Below are positions 23,834 through 33,187 of a stretch of 36,496 nt of DNA, one piece after another (within the stretch, counting starts at the first letter, position 1; each line of letters starts with the position of its first letter). Location: assembly GCA_902805915.1 (NCBI GenBank), contig CADCUO010000229.1, positions 1-36,496 on the forward strand. Reading direction: 5' to 3'. The position numbers and the translations under genes are program-made. Source of the stretch: an uncultured Propionibacteriaceae bacterium (GTDB lineage Bacteria; Actinomycetota; Actinomycetes; Propionibacteriales; Propionibacteriaceae). The notes under the pieces were generated by a model, which saw nothing but the letters and a program-made list of their open reading frames with translations, did no database searches and was not told where the DNA came from.

Positions 23834-24943
23834 ATGCCGCAGCAGGTCAAGGGGGTTATCGCTCGCAGCAAGGGAGCGCCAACCGAGCTCGTCGTCATCA
23901 ACGTGCCCGATCCGGGCCCAGGCGAGGCTGTGGTGACAATCCAGGCGTGTGGGGTCTGCCACACAGACCTGCACTACCGCGAAGGTGGCATCGGCGAGGA
24001 CTTCCCGTACCTGCTTGGTCACGAGGCCGCTGGCATCGTGGAGTCGGTCGGTGAGGGCGTACGCGACCTGCAGCCGGGCGACTACGTGATCTTGAACTGG
24101 CGCGCGGTCTGCGGGAGCTGTCGGGCCTGCAAGCGAGGTCGCCCCTGGTACTGCTTCAGCACCTTCAACGCGACGCAGAAGATGACACTGGAGGACGGGA
24201 CCGAGCTGTCGCCCGCCCTGGGCATCGGCGCCTTCATCGACAAGACGCTGGTGGCCGCCGGCCAGTGCACCAAAGTGGACCCCGCAGCCCGCCCAGCCGC
24301 CGCCGGACTGCTGGGCTGCGGCGTGATGGCCGGCATCGGCGCCGCAATCAACACCGGCAATGTCAGCCGCGGCGACTCGGTTGCGGTGATCGGGTGTGGT
24401 GGCGTGGGCTCTGCCGCCATCGCCGGGTCTCTGCTCGCCGGCGCCGCGAAGATTATCGCCATCGACATCGACGACAACAAGCTTCAAACCGCCACCCAGC
24501 TGGGCGCCACCCACGTGATCAACTCCACGAACGTGGATCCGGTCGAGGCCATGCAGCAGCTCACCGGCGGCTTTGGCCCCGACGTGGTGATCGACGCCGT
24601 CGGCCGCCCTGAGACGTGGAAGCAGGCGTTCTACGGCCGGGACCTGGCCGGCACCCTCGTACTGGTGGGCGTACCGACACCGGAGATGACCGTGGAGCTG
24701 CCACTGCTCGACGTGTTCGGCCGCGGCGGGTCGCTGAAGTCCAGCTGGTACGGCGACTGCCTGCCCGAGCGCGACTTCCCGATGCTGATCAACCTCTACC
24801 TGCAGGGCCGCCTGCCGCTGGACGCGTTCGTCACCGAGGAGATCAGCGTGGCCCAGCTGGAGGCCGCCTTCGACAAGATGCATCGCGGGCAGGTGCTGCG
24901 TTCGGTGGTCATCTTCGCCGACGCCGCTGGGGCCGCGGCATGA
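23834..24943 (+). CDS. mscR: S-(hydroxymethyl)mycothiol dehydrogenase
   Basis: A zinc-dependent medium-chain dehydrogenase that oxidises the formaldehyde-mycothiol adduct to S-formylmycothiol with NAD, detoxifying formaldehyde. The 369 residues contain the catalytic-zinc motif [15 protein letters not shown] (C39), GHEAAGIVE, the four-cysteine structural zinc site [15 protein letters not shown], and the Rossmann motif [14 protein letters not shown]. The start is ATG at 23834 with AAGGAG at 23822-23827; an upstream in-frame start would add residues unlike the family. It overlaps the next gene as ATGA. The identification over glutathione-type enzymes rests on overall pattern plus the partner gene. 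Confidence 0.9.
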   Translation: MPQQVKGVIARSKGAPTELVVINVPDPGPGEAVVTIQACGVCHTDLHYREGGIGEDFPYLLGHEAAGIVESVGEGVRDLQPGDYVILNWRAVCGSCRACKRGRPWYCFSTFNATQKMTLEDGTELSPALGIGAFIDKTLVAAGQCTKVDPAARPAAAGLLGCGVMAGIGAAINTGNVSRGDSVAVIGCGGVGSAAIAGSLLAGAAKIIAIDIDDNKLQTATQLGATHVINSTNVDPVEAMQQLTGGFGPDVVIDAVGRPETWKQAFYGRDLAGTLVLVGVPTPEMTVELPLLDVFGRGGSLKSSWYGDCLPERDFPMLINLYLQGRLPLDAFVTEEISVAQLEAAFDKMHRGQVLRSVVIFADAAGAAA

Positions 24944-25545
24944 CCGCCCGTATCGACCACACCGTCACCTCCGGCACCTTCTCCCTGGACGGCCAGACCT
25001 TCGACGTGGACAACAACGTCTGGGTGGTCGGCGACGACGAGGAGTGCGTGGTCATCGACGCACCGCACGACCCAGCGGCGATCCAGCGGCTGGTCGCCGA
25101 CCGTACGGTCCGCGCCATCGTGTGCACCCACGGGCACGACGACCATGTCCGGTTCGCCCCAGACCTCGGGGCCGCCGTCGGCGCGCCGGTGCTGCTGCAC
25201 CCCGGCGACCTGCCGGTCTGGCGGCTGACCCACGACTCCCCTCCGGACGGCGAGCTTGCCGATGGCCAGCAGATATCTGTGGCCGGGACGACGCTGACCG
25301 TCATCCACACCCCCGGGCACGCGCCTGGAGCCGTCTGCTTCTACGCCCCAGAACTTGGCACGGTGTTTACCGGGGACACGCTTTTTCAGGGTGGACCGGG
25401 CGCAACCGGGCGCTCGTTCAGCGACTACGACACGATCGTCAGGAGCATCCGGTCGCGGCTGTTCACCCTGCCGGACGACACCGTGGTGAAGACGGGCCAC
25501 GGCGACGACACCACGATCGGGTCAGAGCGGCAGGCGTTGGGCTGA
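24940..25545 (+). CDS. MBL-fold metallo-hydrolase (partner of the mycothiol dehydrogenase)
   Basis: A cytoplasmic 201-residue metallo-beta-lactamase-fold hydrolase with the metal motif [16 protein letters not shown] (HxHxDH), [13 protein letters not shown] and the aspartate/histidine pair [18 protein letters not shown] and [11 protein letters not shown]. It resembles glyoxalase-II-like proteins. The ATGA overlap with mscR, a pairing common in actinobacteria, suggests hydrolysis of S-formylmycothiol to formate and mycothiol. That exact substrate is inference. Confidence 0.88.
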   Translation: MTARIDHTVTSGTFSLDGQTFDVDNNVWVVGDDEECVVIDAPHDPAAIQRLVADRTVRAIVCTHGHDDHVRFAPDLGAAVGAPVLLHPGDLPVWRLTHDSPPDGELADGQQISVAGTTLTVIHTPGHAPGAVCFYAPELGTVFTGDTLFQGGPGATGRSFSDYDTIVRSIRSRLFTLPDDTVVKTGHGDDTTIGSERQALG

Positions 25546-25591
25546 CGCCTGGGTTGTCCGCGACCTTGGGGAGAACTGGGACAATCGAGGC

Positions 25592-25984
25592 ATGAGATGG
25601 CTCTTTCGGCTGTTGGCCAACGCGACCGCCTTGGCGGTGGCGACCTTCCTGCTCTCCGGTATCACGCTGACGGCTTCGAGCACCCGGGACAAGATCCTTG
25701 CGCTGCTGCTCGTGGCGTTGATCTTCGGTGTGCTCAACGCGGTGGTGAAGCCGATCTTCAAGTTCGTCACCGCACCGGCGGTGCTGTTGACGCTGGGTCT
25801 GTTCCTGATTGTGATCAACGGGTGCATGCTGCTGCTCACCTCGTGGGTTGCAGGGAAGGTCGACCTCGGCTGGCACGTCGGAGGGTTCCTTACCGCTTTG
25901 GCCGGAGCCCTCATTGTCTCCATTGTCAGCTTCATGCTGAACGCTTTCGTGCCCGACCGGGATGAGCGGAGGCGGCGTGTCTGA
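25592..25984 (+). CDS. Phage-holin-family small membrane protein (PF04020 type)
   Basis: A 130-residue protein with four hydrophobic segments (about 4-24, 34-52, 58-80 and 97-120) and a basic tail (DRDERRRRV). It has the family look of NAVVKPIFKFVTAPAVLLTLGLF, a conserved K-P before the third helix. Such proteins are widespread in actinobacteria, outside prophages, with no established role, and nothing phage-like is nearby. ATG at 25592 lies 46 bases after the hydrolase gene, and its end overlaps the phosphatase gene by eight bases. Confidence 0.85.
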   Translation: MRWLFRLLANATALAVATFLLSGITLTASSTRDKILALLLVALIFGVLNAVVKPIFKFVTAPAVLLTLGLFLIVINGCMLLLTSWVAGKVDLGWHVGGFLTALAGALIVSIVSFMLNAFVPDRDERRRRV

Positions 25985-26462
25985 CGCGATCACGCGCGTG
26001 GTGTTCGTCTGCTGGGGCAACATCTGCCGGTCCCCGATAGCGGAACGCGTGGCCGAGCGCGCTGCCCGCGAGGCCGGGCTGGATCAGGTGGAGTTCACCA
26101 GCGCAGCCACCAGCACCGAGGAGCTGGGAGAACCGATGGACCGACGCGCCGCCCGGGTCCTGGAGGCCTCCGGCTACCGCGCAAGCGGGCACGCCGCGCA
26201 TCAGATCACCGCAGCGGAGCTGGCCGGGGCTGACCTGGTGGTGGCGATGGAGAACATCCACGTCACCAAGATGCTGGGGCTCTCCCCGGAGACCGGCAAC
26301 ATCGCCCTGCTTACCGACTTCGACCCCGCCGCCCAACCCGGCTCCGGCGTCCCTGATCCCTGGTACGGGCCGGAGTCCGGCTTCTACGACACCCTGGCCG
26401 CGGTTGAGGCAGCCATGCCTGGGGTCATGGGTCGAGTACGAGAAATCCAAGCCGAGCGTTAA
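25977..26462 (+). CDS. Low-molecular-weight protein-tyrosine phosphatase
   Basis: A 161-residue cytoplasmic phosphatase of the LMW-PTP family. The phosphate loop VCWGNICRSPIAE near residues 10-22 has the C-x5-R catalytic motif, and the general acid is in VPDPWYG near 124-130. GTG at 25977 is preferred because GGAGG (25968-25972) lies just ahead; ATG at 25962 adds five residues but has no ribosome-binding site. Tyrosine-phosphate targets (for example exopolysaccharide or signalling proteins) cannot be read from the context. Terminator-like hairpins follow its stop. Confidence 0.92.
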   Translation: MSDAITRVVFVCWGNICRSPIAERVAERAAREAGLDQVEFTSAATSTEELGEPMDRRAARVLEASGYRASGHAAHQITAAELAGADLVVAMENIHVTKMLGLSPETGNIALLTDFDPAAQPGSGVPDPWYGPESGFYDTLAAVEAAMPGVMGRVREIQAER

Positions 26463-26489
26463 GCGTCTATTCCACCGGAATGAGGAAAG

Positions 26490-26554
26490 CGAACTCATAC
26501 GGAGTTCGTTTAAAAGGCTTGGCCCCGCCCCACTGAAAAGGGAGGCGGGCCAAG
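26490..26554. terminator. Two hairpins between convergent genes
   Basis: CGAACTC (26490-26496) pairs with GAGTTCG (26502-26508), followed by TTT, an intrinsic terminator for the phosphatase gene. Then CTTGGCCCCGCC (26518-26529) pairs with GGCGGGCCAAG (26544-26554) with one bulged base; it is preceded by A-runs and could act for both strands. The secreted-protein gene ends at 26590 from the other side. Confidence 0.75.
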
Positions 26555-26589
26555 TCACATGATAAAGAATTCGTTCAGCAGAATACTGT

Positions 26590-27072
26590 TCAGAGCCGGG
26601 TGGAAATGCGCTCGGCGATGACGTCGGTTCCGCTGTCAGGTGCGACCACGACGATGCTGGCCCGGACGGCTGCAAGTCCGGCAGCGTCGAGCCGGTTCGC
26701 TTGTCCGCTGAGCTTGACCGTTTCTCCCGTTGCCGGAACCTCGCGCTGAACCGTGACAGTGCGTACCTTGACGGCCTTGCCACTCTTGCCGCGGTCAACA
26801 GTCACTGTCCACGTCGCTTTGACATTGGCGGTTTCCGTGCCGGTGTTCATGAGCTGCACCGCTCCCCGCACCAGAGCCTTTTTGTGGAGGTCCTTCACGG
26901 TGAGGCAGGTGCGCGCCGACACAGTGCTGTCGCCAACGTTCTGCCAGGCACTGCAAGTAGTCGTTGATACAGGCTTAGAGGTCGAGGCGGCCTGCGCAGC
27001 TCCACCGGAAATACTGGCGGCCAAAACAACTAGACCGGCGACGGCAACAGACTTCAGCTGAATAGAACTCAC
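26590..27072 (-). CDS. Small secreted protein of unknown function
   Basis: 160 residues beginning MSSIQLKSVAVAGLVVLAAS and continuing to GGAAQAAS, a Sec signal peptide with cleavage expected after AQA near residue 28. The mature part is Ser/Thr/Val-rich, has two cysteines (near 40 and 56) that could form a disulphide, and repeated beta-strand-like valine patterns (WTVTVDRGK, VRTVTVQREV), suggesting a small beta-sandwich. I do not recognise the family. The start is GTG at 27072-27070 with AAGGA upstream. The flanks (26460-26580, 27090-27180) are clearly AT-richer than the rest of the window. Confidence 0.75.
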   Translation of the reverse strand: MSSIQLKSVAVAGLVVLAASISGGAAQAASTSKPVSTTTCSAWQNVGDSTVSARTCLTVKDLHKKALVRGAVQLMNTGTETANVKATWTVTVDRGKSGKAVKVRTVTVQREVPATGETVKLSGQANRLDAAGLAAVRASIVVVAPDSGTDVIAERISTRL

Positions 27073-27236
27073 GGTGATTCCTTAAGCTATGGGGGCGGGG
27101 GTGGAATGACTATAAATCGGATAATGGAGATATTGCAACTTTCCTACCCCGTGCCGCAAGAATGCGTTAATTGACTTCGCGAATGACGTCGCGGTCTTGG
27201 GCAGTGTCAGTGCCGCTGTCTGGCACTCTTGGGGTC

Positions 27237-27932
27237 ATGCACATCCTTGTCGTCGACGATGATCAGGCGGTCCGAAACTCCCTGCAGCGCTCACTGGCCT
27301 ACAACGGGTACGAGGTCAGCACGGCCGAGGACGGGATCGAAGCCCTCGCCCGGCTGGCCGCTGTCCGCCCGGATGCGGTGATCATGGACGTGATGATGCC
27401 GCGGCTGGACGGGCTGGAAGCGACGCGGCTGCTGCGCTCCGCCGGCAACGACGTACCGATCCTGGTGCTCACGGCGAGGGACGCTGTCGGTGACCGGGTT
27501 GACGGCCTGGACGCCGGTGGCGACGACTACATGGCCAAGCCGTTCGCGCTGGACGAGCTGCTGGCGAGGCTGCGCGCGCTGGTCCGGCGCGCCGGCACAG
27601 TGGCCGACTCCTCCGACCCCTCCACCCACAACCTGATATTCAGCGACCTGGTGCTGAACACCCAGACGCGCGAGGTGCTGCGCGGCTCCCGAGCGATCAG
27701 TCTGACCCGGACCGAGTACGCGCTGCTGGAGGCCTTCATGCAGCACCCGCGGCGGGTGCTGGAGCGCAGCTGGCTGCTGAACGAGGTCTGGGGATTCGAC
27801 TTCCCCACCACCGCCAACTCGCTCGAGGTCTATATCGGCTATCTACGTCGCAAGACCGAGGCGGAGGGAGAGCCGCGGTTGCTGCACACCGTCCGCGGCG
27901 TGGGTTACGTACTTCGCGAGACTCCTCCGTGA
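27237..27932 (+). CDS. OmpR-family response regulator
   Basis: A DNA-binding response regulator of 231 residues. The receiver domain (1-120) has the acidic pocket DDD at 7-9, phospho-acceptor D51 in [13 protein letters not shown], the threonine in ILVLTARD and lysine in MAKPF. The winged-helix domain (about 135-230) has [20 protein letters not shown], the [10 protein letters not shown] recognition region and [10 protein letters not shown]. It most resembles the MprA/TrcR group. ATG at 27237 starts the receiver directly; an upstream start would add unrelated residues. The kinase gene follows after 17 bases. The intergenic 27073-27236 is AT-rich and should hold the promoters for both directions. 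Confidence 0.93.
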   Translation: MHILVVDDDQAVRNSLQRSLAYNGYEVSTAEDGIEALARLAAVRPDAVIMDVMMPRLDGLEATRLLRSAGNDVPILVLTARDAVGDRVDGLDAGGDDYMAKPFALDELLARLRALVRRAGTVADSSDPSTHNLIFSDLVLNTQTREVLRGSRAISLTRTEYALLEAFMQHPRRVLERSWLLNEVWGFDFPTTANSLEVYIGYLRRKTEAEGEPRLLHTVRGVGYVLRETPP

Positions 27933-27949
27933 CCGACCTCGCCTGCTAG

Positions 27950-29365
27950 ATGCTCGAACGTCTGCGGAACTACGTCGGCTCCCTGACCCTGCAGCGCCGG
28001 GTTGCGTATCTGACCACCATCGCCGTCGCCCTGGCCGTCGCGGCCACCAGCGCCGCCGGGTATTTCACGCTGCGATATCAGCTCTACAAGGCGCTCGACG
28101 CAGAGCTGACCCAGGTTGCCACCACCATCGCGGTTCCGGTGGCCGACAACATCCGTACCTTCGGCGGGCTGACCGAACCGGCGCTGCGGGCCGGCAACTT
28201 CAGCGTGGCCGCAGTCCGTACCGACGGAACGGTCTACTACGTGCCGGAGGACGACGTCCGGCTGATGATAGGTCCCCAGGAGCTCGCCGTCGCCCGGCTG
28301 CAGAACGGGGCGTCGTCGGCCCGCTCCGGGACAGCGGCCAACGGCGAGCCGTACCGCATCGTCGCAGTCCCGATCAAGAACCTGGGCAACTACGCGTTGG
28401 TGCTGGGCCGGCCGCTACAGCCCACCAGGGACATCTTGAACTCGCTCTGGTTGGTGTTGATGCTGTTCGGCGCGTCCGGGGTGATCGTGGCTGGGGCGGC
28501 GGGTGCCGCGGTGGCCCGGTCCGGTCTCCGGCCGGTACGGCAGCTGTCTGGCGCCGTCGAGCATGTGATCGAGACCGGCGAGCTCGACCCGATTCAGATC
28601 AGCGGCAACGACGAGCTGGCCCGCTTCGCCGACTCCTTCAACCGGATGCTGCTGTCACTGGCATCGTCGCGGGAGCGGCAGCGGCAGCTGATCGCCGATG
28701 CCGGACACGAGCTCCGTACCCCGCTGACCAGCCTCCGGACCAACATCGAGCTGCTGGCCGCCGACCAGAACGCCAACATGTTGAAGGCCGACGACCGCGC
28801 CGCGATCTTCAGCGACGTGTCCGCCCAGCTGTCTGAGTTCACTACTCTGATCGGCGACCTGGTCCAGCTGGCCAGGGATGAGACGGTTGCCGCGCCGCCG
28901 GAGCCGATCGACTTCCGGGACGTGGTCAACGCCGCGCTGGAGCGGGTACGGCGACGCGGGCCCGGGCTGACCTTCGACGTGGAGCTCAACCCCTTCTATG
29001 TCATCGGTGAGGCCGACACGTTGGAGCGGGCGGTCGCCAACCTGCTGGACAACGCTGTGAAATGGAGCCCACCTGGCGGCACCGTTCGGGTGCAGCTGGA
29101 GGGCGACCGGCTGCGCGTCGCGGACCAGGGGCCGGGCATCCGGGAGGAGGACCTGCCGTACGTCTTCGACCGGTTCTTCCGGTCCGAAGCAGCCAGGAAC
29201 ACCCCAGGCACCGGGCTTGGACTGTCGATCGTGGCCCAGACGGTGGCCCGGCACGGCGGTTGGGTGCGGGCCGGCCGGTCCGCCCAGGGAGGCGCGGAGT
29301 TCACGATCCGGCTGCCCGGCTCAACCACGCTGGAAGGTCTCTCCGCGGCGCCGATCGAGGCCTAA
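27950..29365 (+). CDS. Sensor histidine kinase
   Basis: A 471-residue membrane sensor: first span about 18-40, extracytoplasmic loop about 41-160, second span about 165-190, HAMP domain to about 240, dimerisation domain with H253 in ADAGHELRTPLTSLRTNIELL (phospho-accepting), then an ATPase domain with N-box LLDNAVKWSPPGGTV, G1 VADQGPGI, F-box YVFDRFFRS and G2 GTGLGLSIVAQ. It is MprB-like in build. It should phosphorylate the regulator encoded just upstream. The signal is unknown. The stop shares four bases with the end of the glycosylase gene on the other strand. Confidence 0.94.
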   Translation: MLERLRNYVGSLTLQRRVAYLTTIAVALAVAATSAAGYFTLRYQLYKALDAELTQVATTIAVPVADNIRTFGGLTEPALRAGNFSVAAVRTDGTVYYVPEDDVRLMIGPQELAVARLQNGASSARSGTAANGEPYRIVAVPIKNLGNYALVLGRPLQPTRDILNSLWLVLMLFGASGVIVAGAAGAAVARSGLRPVRQLSGAVEHVIETGELDPIQISGNDELARFADSFNRMLLSLASSRERQRQLIADAGHELRTPLTSLRTNIELLAADQNANMLKADDRAAIFSDVSAQLSEFTTLIGDLVQLARDETVAAPPEPIDFRDVVNAALERVRRRGPGLTFDVELNPFYVIGEADTLERAVANLLDNAVKWSPPGGTVRVQLEGDRLRVADQGPGIREEDLPYVFDRFFRSEAARNTPGTGLGLSIVAQTVARHGGWVRAGRSAQGGAEFTIRLPGSTTLEGLSAAPIEA

Positions 29366-30315
29366 GACCTGCCGCGAGTGGCCCTGGGAGTGTGCGTCGG
29401 CAACGTCATCCGCGGCCCCCGGCGCGGCGGTCGGAGGCCCGCCAGGGTGAGCAGCATCTGCACCCGGAACCGGTGGCCGCGGTAGGGCTGCAGGATCTCC
29501 TCGGTGGCGTCGTCATCGAGCGCCTCACCGGTCAGCGCCCAGCTGATCGCCTTGCCGACGTGGTAGTCCCCGATACTCCAGGCGTCGGCGTCGCCGTGGG
29601 CTCGCTGCCGTACCTCGGCGGAGGTCCAGGGGCCGATCCCCGGCAGGCTTCGCAGGGCTCGGTCGGCAGACAGACAGTCGGTCCGCAGGGTGCGCTCCAG
29701 GGCAGGTGCGCGCACCGCCGAACGGACCAGCGGGCGGCTGCGCCGCTCCTCCACTCCCGCCGCAAGGAACCGCCAGCTCGGTATCTTCGCCCAGTCCTGC
29801 GCCGTCGGCGGGAGCCGCATCCCGTACGCGGCCGAGGCGGCATCGGCGGTCGGCCCGGGTGCCGGCTCACCGAACTCGCGGACCAACAGCCGAAACGCCG
29901 AGTATGCCTCCGAGCCGGTCACCACCTGCTCCAGGCACGCTGGAGCGAGTGATTCGAACACTGCATCGGTACGCCCGACCCGGTAGTCGGCGAACCGGCG
30001 ATGCGCCTCCACCAGCGTGGGGTGCTCTGGTCGCGGTGCGAAGCCGTCGACGTGGTCGGCCTCCCCGAGCAGCCGTGGCAGCTGGTCCAGCGCCCAAACT
30101 GCTCCGTCGCCCCAGGCGCGCGCCGCCACGGTCTCTCCCGACACCACCACCTTGAGCAGCGCAGCGCCGACGGGCGTACGGGTGGCCCGCAGCCAGATGT
30201 CGCCCAGCTGGCGATGTGTCGGGTCGGCCGGGCCGCGTCGCAGGTGGGCGAAGATCGGGCGCAGCAGCACCGGTCGTCCCAGCCGGAACGTGCGGGTACG
30301 TCCGGTGGCGGTCAT
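29362..30315 (-). CDS. DNA-3-methyladenine glycosylase, AlkA-like (HhH-GPD)
   Basis: A base-excision-repair glycosylase of 317 residues. The helix-hairpin-helix LRSLPGIGPWTSAEVRQRA is near 218-236, followed by GDADAWSIGDYHVGKAISW, whose aspartate in GDYH is the expected catalytic residue. The N-terminal 100 residues form a less conserved domain, as in AlkA. ATG at 30315-30313 overlaps the upstream acetyltransferase gene as ATGA. There are no iron-sulphur cysteines, so it is not a Nth/MutY type. The C-terminus is basic. Confidence 0.88.
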   Translation of the reverse strand: MTATGRTRTFRLGRPVLLRPIFAHLRRGPADPTHRQLGDIWLRATRTPVGAALLKVVVSGETVAARAWGDGAVWALDQLPRLLGEADHVDGFAPRPEHPTLVEAHRRFADYRVGRTDAVFESLAPACLEQVVTGSEAYSAFRLLVREFGEPAPGPTADAASAAYGMRLPPTAQDWAKIPSWRFLAAGVEERRSRPLVRSAVRAPALERTLRTDCLSADRALRSLPGIGPWTSAEVRQRAHGDADAWSIGDYHVGKAISWALTGEALDDDATEEILQPYRGHRFRVQMLLTLAGLRPPRRGPRMTLPTHTPRATRGRS

Positions 30316-30839
30316 GCCGGCCGCTCAAGCAGATACGAACCGTCGGGCTGCGGGAGAAAGCCGACCTTGGCCAGCACCCGCCTGGACCTCGCGTTGTCAG
30401 AGTCAGTATCGGCCCGGACGGCTGCCGCGCCGGCGCGCCAGGCTCGCTCCACGATGCCCACGCAGGCAGCGGTGGCAATGCCCCGGCCGCGCATCGACGG
30501 CACCACGTCGTAGCCAATCTCCACCACCGGGTCCGCCGCTGGTGTTCCTACCCCCGCAGCGCTCGGCGGGCTGTGAAAGCCGACGTCGCCGACCACCAGA
30601 CGGGAGCCGGACTCGCCGGCGACGACCAGCTGATACATCCACCAGCACGGCACCCGGCTCTCATCCCAGCCGCTTGCGCGGTGCGCCTGGATCAGCACGG
30701 ACAAGCCCATCATCGTCTCGAGCATCGGGTACTCCGGATGCCACCGGATCCTGCCCGGAAGCAGCACGCCGCCGCCCAACACCGAGCGGGCAGACCGCAA
30801 CGAGATGGGGTGCAGGTCGACCGTCGGCCCCGATGGCAT
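30312..30839 (-). CDS. GNAT-family N-acetyltransferase
   Basis: A 175-residue acetyltransferase. The acetyl-CoA-binding signature EIGYDVVPSMRGRGIATAA lies near 110-128, and the late segment DNARSRRVLAKVGFL matches motif B of the family, RimJ/RimL-like. The start is taken as ATG at 30839-30837, the first start in frame after the end of the upstream gene at 30857; longer frames overlap that gene. The substrate, small molecule or protein N-terminus, cannot be told. It is coupled to the glycosylase gene by a four-base overlap. Confidence 0.82.
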   Translation of the reverse strand: MPSGPTVDLHPISLRSARSVLGGGVLLPGRIRWHPEYPMLETMMGLSVLIQAHRASGWDESRVPCWWMYQLVVAGESGSRLVVGDVGFHSPPSAAGVGTPAADPVVEIGYDVVPSMRGRGIATAACVGIVERAWRAGAAAVRADTDSDNARSRRVLAKVGFLPQPDGSYLLERPA

Positions 30840-30856
30840 GCTCCAGCGTCCTCTCG

Positions 30857-31771
30857 TTACCGCTGCGGGAACGGCCAGGAGTTCGCCCGACAGCCGCGCA
30901 AGCCCTTGGTCTGCTGCATCATCACCGGCGCCCGCCGGCCCTTGCCGGGGCAGCCGACGTGGTTCCGCCCGAGTGTGTGCCCGAATTCGTGGTTCACCAG
31001 GTAGCGCCGGTAGCCGGTCACATTCGTACCGTACGACTTCGCTCCGGAAGCCCACCGCTTCGCGTTGAACACCACCGACTTCTGGTTCTGACAAGAGTAG
31101 GACCCACGGGTGAGCAGCGGGGCGCAGAGCTTGTCCGTCGTCGCAGGTGTGGCCAGGTAGGCATGGATGTCTGCCCTCTTCGGTGAGCTGACCAGCTCAA
31201 ACCGCCAATCGCCTGAACCTCGCCAGCTGCGCTGGTCGTCAAGGATGCCTTGGATGATTCGCGCGGTCTGAGCTGCGTCGAAGGGCAGCCCCCGCTCCAC
31301 CCGGACGTCGTACCGCACCAGCCTGCCGCGCTTGGCCGTCGACTTCTGGCTCAGCTTGGCCTGGATGAAGGTGCCCGGCCCCCGGTACGGGACCTTGGGC
31401 GGTGCTAGCCGAACGGCCCGGCGCGTGGTGCTGACGGGCGGGCGGGCGGTGGTGTCGATAGCCAGGCTGACCCTCGCGCTTGAGCTAAGAACTGGGGCGC
31501 TGGCCCGGGGAGCGGTCTGGACCTCCTGCTGGCGCCAGCCGCCGTTGAACGCCATCCCGAGAACCAGCAGGACAGCGACACCGGTCACCGCCAGCACTCT
31601 CCAGTGCGCTTGCCGTCGAGTGCGCTGCCTTCCCGACGTTCGATGGCCCTGGCTGTGAGGCGCCGACAGAGTACATTGTGAGCCGCTGTGATCAACCTCG
31701 TCAGCCGATCGGCGAGGCGCAGAAGGACCCGACTGGGCGCCTTCCCTGTTCGCCGGCGGAAAGTTGCTCAC
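30857..31771 (-). CDS. DUF3152 zincin-like membrane-anchored protein
   Basis: A 304-residue protein with a cytoplasmic, charged N-terminus (1-57), one membrane span near 58-76 (VLAVTGVAVLLVLGMAF), a low-complexity linker and an extracellular DUF3152 domain (about 130-304). The domain carries HEFGHTLGRNH, the HExxH-like zinc-binding pattern of metallopeptidases (here HEFGH with a downstream His), and several cysteines (CAPLL, YSCQNQ, HVGCPG, GCRANSW) likely to be disulphide-bonded. It is probably a secreted or anchored protease, but no activity is established for the family. The start is GTG at 31771-31769. It is divergent from the YibE/F gene with only about 24 bases between starts. Confidence 0.85.
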   Translation of the reverse strand: MSNFPPANREGAQSGPSAPRRSADEVDHSGSQCTLSAPHSQGHRTSGRQRTRRQAHWRVLAVTGVAVLLVLGMAFNGGWRQQEVQTAPRASAPVLSSSARVSLAIDTTARPPVSTTRRAVRLAPPKVPYRGPGTFIQAKLSQKSTAKRGRLVRYDVRVERGLPFDAAQTARIIQGILDDQRSWRGSGDWRFELVSSPKRADIHAYLATPATTDKLCAPLLTRGSYSCQNQKSVVFNAKRWASGAKSYGTNVTGYRRYLVNHEFGHTLGRNHVGCPGKGRRAPVMMQQTKGLRGCRANSWPFPQR

Positions 31772-31795
31772 AAGGACAAAGACTAGGTGGAGAAC

Positions 31796-33187
31796 GTGTC
31801 ACACTCGCATTCGCCCGACGGCCCCACCTCCGTGGCGGAGATGAACCGGCACCGCAAGGCGCTCCGGATGATGGTGGTCGTGCTGATCCCGCTGGGGATC
31901 TGGACGGTGGCGGGATTGATCGCACTGTGGCCCGGTGACGTCTCCAGCCACATCCGCACCGACCTGTCCTTGTACAGCGTGCCTGGAGTGACCTACCCGA
32001 CGGCACGGATCACCACCATCAACGAGACCTCGTGTGAGGGCATGGTCGGATCCACCCCAGGGGCGGACGACCAGACCTGTGCGACCATCGGGGCGCAGCT
32101 GACCGAGGGTCCAGAGCAGGGGCAGACCGTCGAGGTTCCGCTGAACAATGCGGTGTACTCATCCGGGACCGAGATCGGGCAGAAGGTCAAGCTGCTCCGG
32201 CTGCCCATCGAGGGGCAGCCGGCGACGTACCAGTTCTCCGACTTCGACCGGAGTACCCCGCTGCTGGTGCTGACGCTGGCCTTCGCCGTGGCAGTCGTCG
32301 CAGTCGCACGGTGGCGCGGTTTCGCTTCGCTGGTCGGGCTGGCCTTCGCCGGCTTCATCCTGGTGAAGTTCATGTTCCCGGCGCTGGTGGCAGGGTCGAA
32401 CCCGGTACTGATCGGGCTGGTGGGGTCGTCGGCCATCATGTTCGTGGTTCTCTATGCCGCGCACGGGTTCAGTGCCCGAACCACGACGGCGCTGTTGGGG
32501 ACACTGTTCGGTCTGGTGTTGAGTGCTGCACTCGGGTACGGCGCGACCAAGTGGGCGCACCTGACCGGGGCGGCGTCGGAGGACGACCTGGTGCTGTCGG
32601 CTACGGCACCCGACCTGCGGCTTACCTCGGTGGTCGTCTGCGCCATCATCGTGGCCGGGCTAGGGGTGTTGAACGACGTCACGATCACCCAGGCCTCCGC
32701 GGTCTGGGAGCTCGCCGACTCAGACACCGACCAGAAGAGGCTGTTCTCCCGCGCGATGCGGATCGGTCGCGACCACATCGCCTCGACCGTCTACACCATC
32801 GCCTTCGCTACCGCCGGTGCGGTGCTGCCCGTGTTGCTGCTGATCGTCATCTACGACCGGCCGTTGTTCGAGGTGATCCAGACCGAGATGTTCGCCGGTG
32901 AGATCGTCCGTACGGTGGTCGGCTCGATCGGACTCGTGCTTGCCGTACCGCTCACCACCGCGATCGGGGTCGCAGTAGTCCGGGCTAGTCGCGGCAGCAC
33001 CGGAGCGTCGTGGCTCGGCCGCACGCCGCAACCCGCCGGGGATGGCAACGCCGCTACGTCCTTTTTTGGGCCGCACGGACGCAAGCATCGCCGCGAGAAT
33101 GACAACGCCGAGGACATCGACGACTTCTCCGACCTGCGCGATCCCACCGACGAGGCGGCTGACGACAAGGGCAGTCGTCGCCGGTGA
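31796..33187 (+). CDS. YibE/F-family membrane protein
   Basis: A 463-residue membrane protein with a first span near 28-48, an extracytoplasmic region of about 100 residues, and then about seven spans (for example [66 protein letters not shown]). [14 protein letters not shown] is the family hallmark. The C-terminus is hydrophilic and acidic. GTG at 31796 is preferred because AGGTGG lies at 31785-31790; GTG at 31787 is possible. The function is unproven, possibly transport. It overlaps the dehydrogenase gene by four bases (GTGA). Confidence 0.88.
   Translation: MSHSHSPDGPTSVAEMNRHRKALRMMVVVLIPLGIWTVAGLIALWPGDVSSHIRTDLSLYSVPGVTYPTARITTINETSCEGMVGSTPGADDQTCATIGAQLTEGPEQGQTVEVPLNNAVYSSGTEIGQKVKLLRLPIEGQPATYQFSDFDRSTPLLVLTLAFAVAVVAVARWRGFASLVGLAFAGFILVKFMFPALVAGSNPVLIGLVGSSAIMFVVLYAAHGFSARTTTALLGTLFGLVLSAALGYGATKWAHLTGAASEDDLVLSATAPDLRLTSVVVCAIIVAGLGVLNDVTITQASAVWELADSDTDQKRLFSRAMRIGRDHIASTVYTIAFATAGAVLPVLLLIVIYDRPLFEVIQTEMFAGEIVRTVVGSIGLVLAVPLTTAIGVAVVRASRGSTGASWLGRTPQPAGDGNAATSFFGPHGRKHRRENDNAEDIDDFSDLRDPTDEAADDKGSRRR

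Noticed and set aside
25592-25984. Prophage remnant suggested by the holin-like gene
   Set aside because: PF04020-type proteins are ordinary chromosomal actinobacterial genes and no other phage gene is near.
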